Assembly: GCA_016844515.1 (NCBI GenBank)
Contig: JAERMP010000095.1
Coordinates: forward strand, 1-8,079
Origin: Thermoleophilia bacterium
GTDB lineage: Bacteria > Actinomycetota > Thermoleophilia > Gaiellales > Gaiellaceae
Reading direction: 5' to 3'
Length of the DNA stretch: 8,079 nucleotides
In this document: positions 6,939 through 8,079 of the stretch, one piece after another
Numbering within the stretch: the first letter of the stretch is position 1
Layout: every line of letters begins with the position of its first letter
Translations under genes and position numbers: made by a program
Notes under the pieces: model-generated
Databases searched by the model: none
Told to the model about the DNA's origin: nothing
What the model saw: the letters and a program-made list of their open reading frames with translations, nothing else

Positions 6939-6945
6939 ATGTTCG
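6932..6945. promoter_or_regulatory. LexA/SOS box over the dinB start
   Basis: CGAACATGTGTTCG, read on the minus strand, has perfect 5-bp arms CGAAC/GTTCG around four bases and fits the Gram-positive and actinobacterial LexA consensus CGAAC-RNRY-GTTCG at every position. It covers the two candidate dinB start codons (6938-6936 and 6932-6930) and the expected transcription start, where bound LexA would block RNA polymerase. Confidence 0.8.
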
Positions 6946-6949
6946 CATA
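6944..6949 (-). promoter_or_regulatory. Possible -10 element of dinB (TATGCG)
   Basis: TATGCG on the minus strand ends 5 nt before GTG 6938, so transcription would begin at or next to the start codon, giving a leaderless mRNA. No convincing -35 is visible, and the last base of the hexamer is off consensus (G, not T). Confidence 0.35.
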
Positions 6950-6997
6950 GCTCGTGCCAGCGCAACAACGACGCGCCTTCGTGCTGCCGCGTCCGCG

Positions 6998-7003
6998 TAC
7001 GAT
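6998..7003 (+). promoter_or_regulatory. Possible -10 element of the SRPBCC gene (TACGAT)
   Basis: TACGAT matches the TANNNT core of a vegetative -10 element and ends 7 nt before GTG 7011. That places the transcription start on the start codon, a leaderless arrangement common in actinobacteria. No Shine-Dalgarno precedes the GTG, which agrees. The -35 region is not recognisable. Confidence 0.45.
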
Positions 7004-7010
7004 CGACGAC

Positions 7011-7460
7011 GTGCCGACGGACGTCTCCACGAGCGTCGAGATCGACCGCCCGCGCGAGGTCGTGGCCGCTTTCGCCTCGGACCCGGACAATGCGACCCGC
7101 TGGTACGAGAACATCGAAGCCGTCGAGTGGATGAGCGCGAGACCACTCGCCGTCGGATCCCGCCTCGCCTTCGTCGCACGATTCCTCGGACGCCGCCTCG
7201 CCTACACATACGTGGTCAGGGAGCTCGTCGCGGGCGAGCGGCTCGTGATGGGCACGGACGAGGGACCGTTTCCCATGGAGACGACCTACACGTGGGAGGA
7301 CACACCGACCGGCGGAACACGGATGACGCTGCGGAACCGAGGTGAGCCTTCGGGGTTCGCAAAGGTCGCGGCGCCGTTCATGGTCGTCTCGATCCGCCGG
7401 GCCAACCGCAAGGATCTCGCTACGCTCGAGCGCATCCTGGAGTTCTCGGAAGGCTCCTGA
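7011..7460 (+). CDS. SRPBCC family protein (polyketide cyclase/START-like fold)
   Basis: A 149-residue soluble protein of the Bet v 1/SRPBCC superfamily, which binds hydrophobic ligands in a deep cavity; the ligand is unknown. The family opening is clear: VSTSVEIDRPREVVAAFASDPDNATRWY (residues 5-32) is the first strand and the capping helices, then a strand with W43, LAVGSRLAFVARFLGRRL (51-68), YTYVVRELVAGERLVMGTDEGPFPMETTYTWED (69-101), and the long C-terminal helix (about 120-147, ending ANRKDLATLERILEF). The frame is open to an earlier GTG at 6954, but those 19 residues (QQRRAFVLPRPR...) lie in the dinB/SRPBCC promoter region and do not resemble the family. GTG 7011 is preferred because the domain starts there and a -10-like TACGAT lies just upstream. 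It is divergent from dinB with a 72-bp gap, and convergent with the cupin gene. Confidence 0.88.
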   Translation: MPTDVSTSVEIDRPREVVAAFASDPDNATRWYENIEAVEWMSARPLAVGSRLAFVARFLGRRLAYTYVVRELVAGERLVMGTDEGPFPMETTYTWEDTPTGGTRMTLRNRGEPSGFAKVAAPFMVVSIRRANRKDLATLERILEFSEGS

Positions 7461-7471
7461 GACGTCGAGGA

Positions 7472-7485
7472 CTGCCCTCGGGCAG
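7472..7485. terminator. Short GC-rich hairpin between convergent genes
   Basis: CTGCCCTCGGGCAG can fold into a 5-bp stem (CTGCC/GGCAG) with a CTCG tetraloop. It lies 12 bp after the SRPBCC stop and 31 bp from the cupin stop. No T-run follows on either strand, so it is not a canonical intrinsic terminator. It may act as a weak bidirectional terminator. Confidence 0.35.
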
Positions 7486-7515
7486 ACGAGAATCGGTCGC
7501 GCAGTGGTCGGAGGA

Positions 7516-8076
7516 CTATCCGGGGAGCCAGCCGTCCCGATACCGCGCGTGCTCCCGCTTCGTGACGTGCGCGTACGCCTCACGCGGCTCGTTCGTCTCC
7601 TTCTCGACTCCCGCTGCGTGCCGGAGGGCGACCTCGTCCACGGTGTAGCCGCCCCAGTCGGGACTGTCCGCGTGAGCGCGGGTGCCCACCGCGACGACCA
7701 CGCACGGCCCGTCTCCGGCGCCGACGATCGTGTGTTTCGTCTCGGCCGGGCAGTGCACGAAGTCCCACGCACGGAGCGGGCGCTCCTCGCCTTCGACGAT
7801 CAAGTGCGCCTCGCCCGAGAGCACGAGGAAGTCCTCCTGGTCGGCCTCCCAGTGGTACATGGCCATCGCGTCGCCCGGGAGCAGGACCTGGACGTTGATC
7901 CCGAGCTGCGGGAAGTTCTGGTCGCCTTCGAGGTCGCAGAACGCGGGCCGGCCCTCGGCGTGGTACCAGCGCGCCTTTCGCGCGTTGAGGACGAACCAGC
8001 CCTCACCGGTGGGGACGAGCCCGTGCTCGGTCGAATCCAGCCGTGCCTCCGGAACCACGCCGAGAGCTTGCCGCAC
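7516..8076 (-). CDS. Cupin domain-containing protein
   Basis: A 186-residue protein from GTG 8076, with a single double-stranded beta-helix cupin domain. The core runs from LGINVQVLLPGDAMAMYHWEADQEDFLVLSGEA (58-90) to LRAWDFVHCPAETKHTIVGAGDGPCVVVAVG (101-131). Likely metal ligands are H75 (MYHWE), E81 (DQEDF) and H115 (ETKH). The second His of the classical HxH motif is replaced by Glu (H-W-E), and the usual PxG turn of motif 2 reads CPAETKH. The segment before the domain (EHGLVPTGEGWFVLNARKARWYH) and the tail (YTVDEVALRHAAGVE...RYRDGWLPG) look family-specific. Function is unknown; it could be a small-molecule isomerase, dioxygenase or binding protein. The frame is open to the window edge, so the start may lie outside; GTG 8058 is an internal alternative, and no Shine-Dalgarno is seen for either. 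Confidence 0.82.
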   Translation of the reverse strand: MRQALGVVPEARLDSTEHGLVPTGEGWFVLNARKARWYHAEGRPAFCDLEGDQNFPQLGINVQVLLPGDAMAMYHWEADQEDFLVLSGEAHLIVEGEERPLRAWDFVHCPAETKHTIVGAGDGPCVVVAVGTRAHADSPDWGGYTVDEVALRHAAGVEKETNEPREAYAHVTKREHARYRDGWLPG

Positions 8077-8079
8077 GGA

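Noticed and set aside
5656..7209. A 517-residue Arg-rich open frame on the minus strand
   Set aside because: It is a high-GC shadow frame of dinB; it is dominated by Arg, Gly, Ala and Pro and has no recognisable domain.
6939..7772. Long N-terminal extension of the dinB reading frame on the minus strand
   Set aside because: It is antisense to the SRPBCC and cupin genes, contains low-complexity Arg-rich sequence, and Y-family polymerases start just before the HADLD motif.

Overview
The window is high-GC bacterial chromosomal DNA, with sampled lines mostly about 60-77% G+C. Gene packing is tight and GTG/TTG starts are common. The likely F420-type LLM oxidoreductase, a Gram-positive/actinobacterial style LexA box and the general look of the proteins suggest an actinobacterium, possibly of the Thermoleophilia/Gaiellales kind. 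The lineage is inference. No rRNA, tRNA, CRISPR array, insertion sequence or phage gene was seen.

Layout, left to right. (1) A leftward class I SAM-dependent methyltransferase (47-898) with a TTG start and a lower GC content than its neighbours. (2) A divergent region of about 140 bp containing two perfect 12-bp palindromes. (3) A rightward cluster: a small multi-pass membrane protein (1038-1553), a TIGR04076-type small protein whose ATG overlaps the previous stop as ATGA (1550-1864), and an LLM-class flavin/F420-dependent oxidoreductase ending at 2766, whose start is problematic. (4) A leftward remnant resembling the first 40 or so residues of a STAS-like protein (2771-2905), then a short intergenic region. 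(5) A rightward pair: a full-length MMPL/RND transporter (3005-5287) and a VOC/glyoxalase-fold protein four bases after it (5292-5720). (6) A leftward Y-family DNA polymerase IV, dinB (5745-6938), convergent with the VOC gene. (7) A divergent SRPBCC protein (7011-7460). (8) A leftward cupin protein (7516-8076) that may run off the right edge.

The clearest regulatory signal is a 14-bp LexA/SOS-type operator lying across the start of dinB (6932-6945), which suggests that DNA damage induces this polymerase. The 72-bp dinB/SRPBCC divergent region also looks like a back-to-back pair of leaderless promoters. The membrane protein / TIGR04076 / LLM cluster and the MMPL-VOC pair look like two separate operons. 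Neither contains enough recognised enzymes to name a pathway. I did not find a convincing new multi-gene system. The items most worth checking are the SOS control of dinB, the missing start codon of the LLM gene, and the STAS-like remnant as a possible rearrangement junction.
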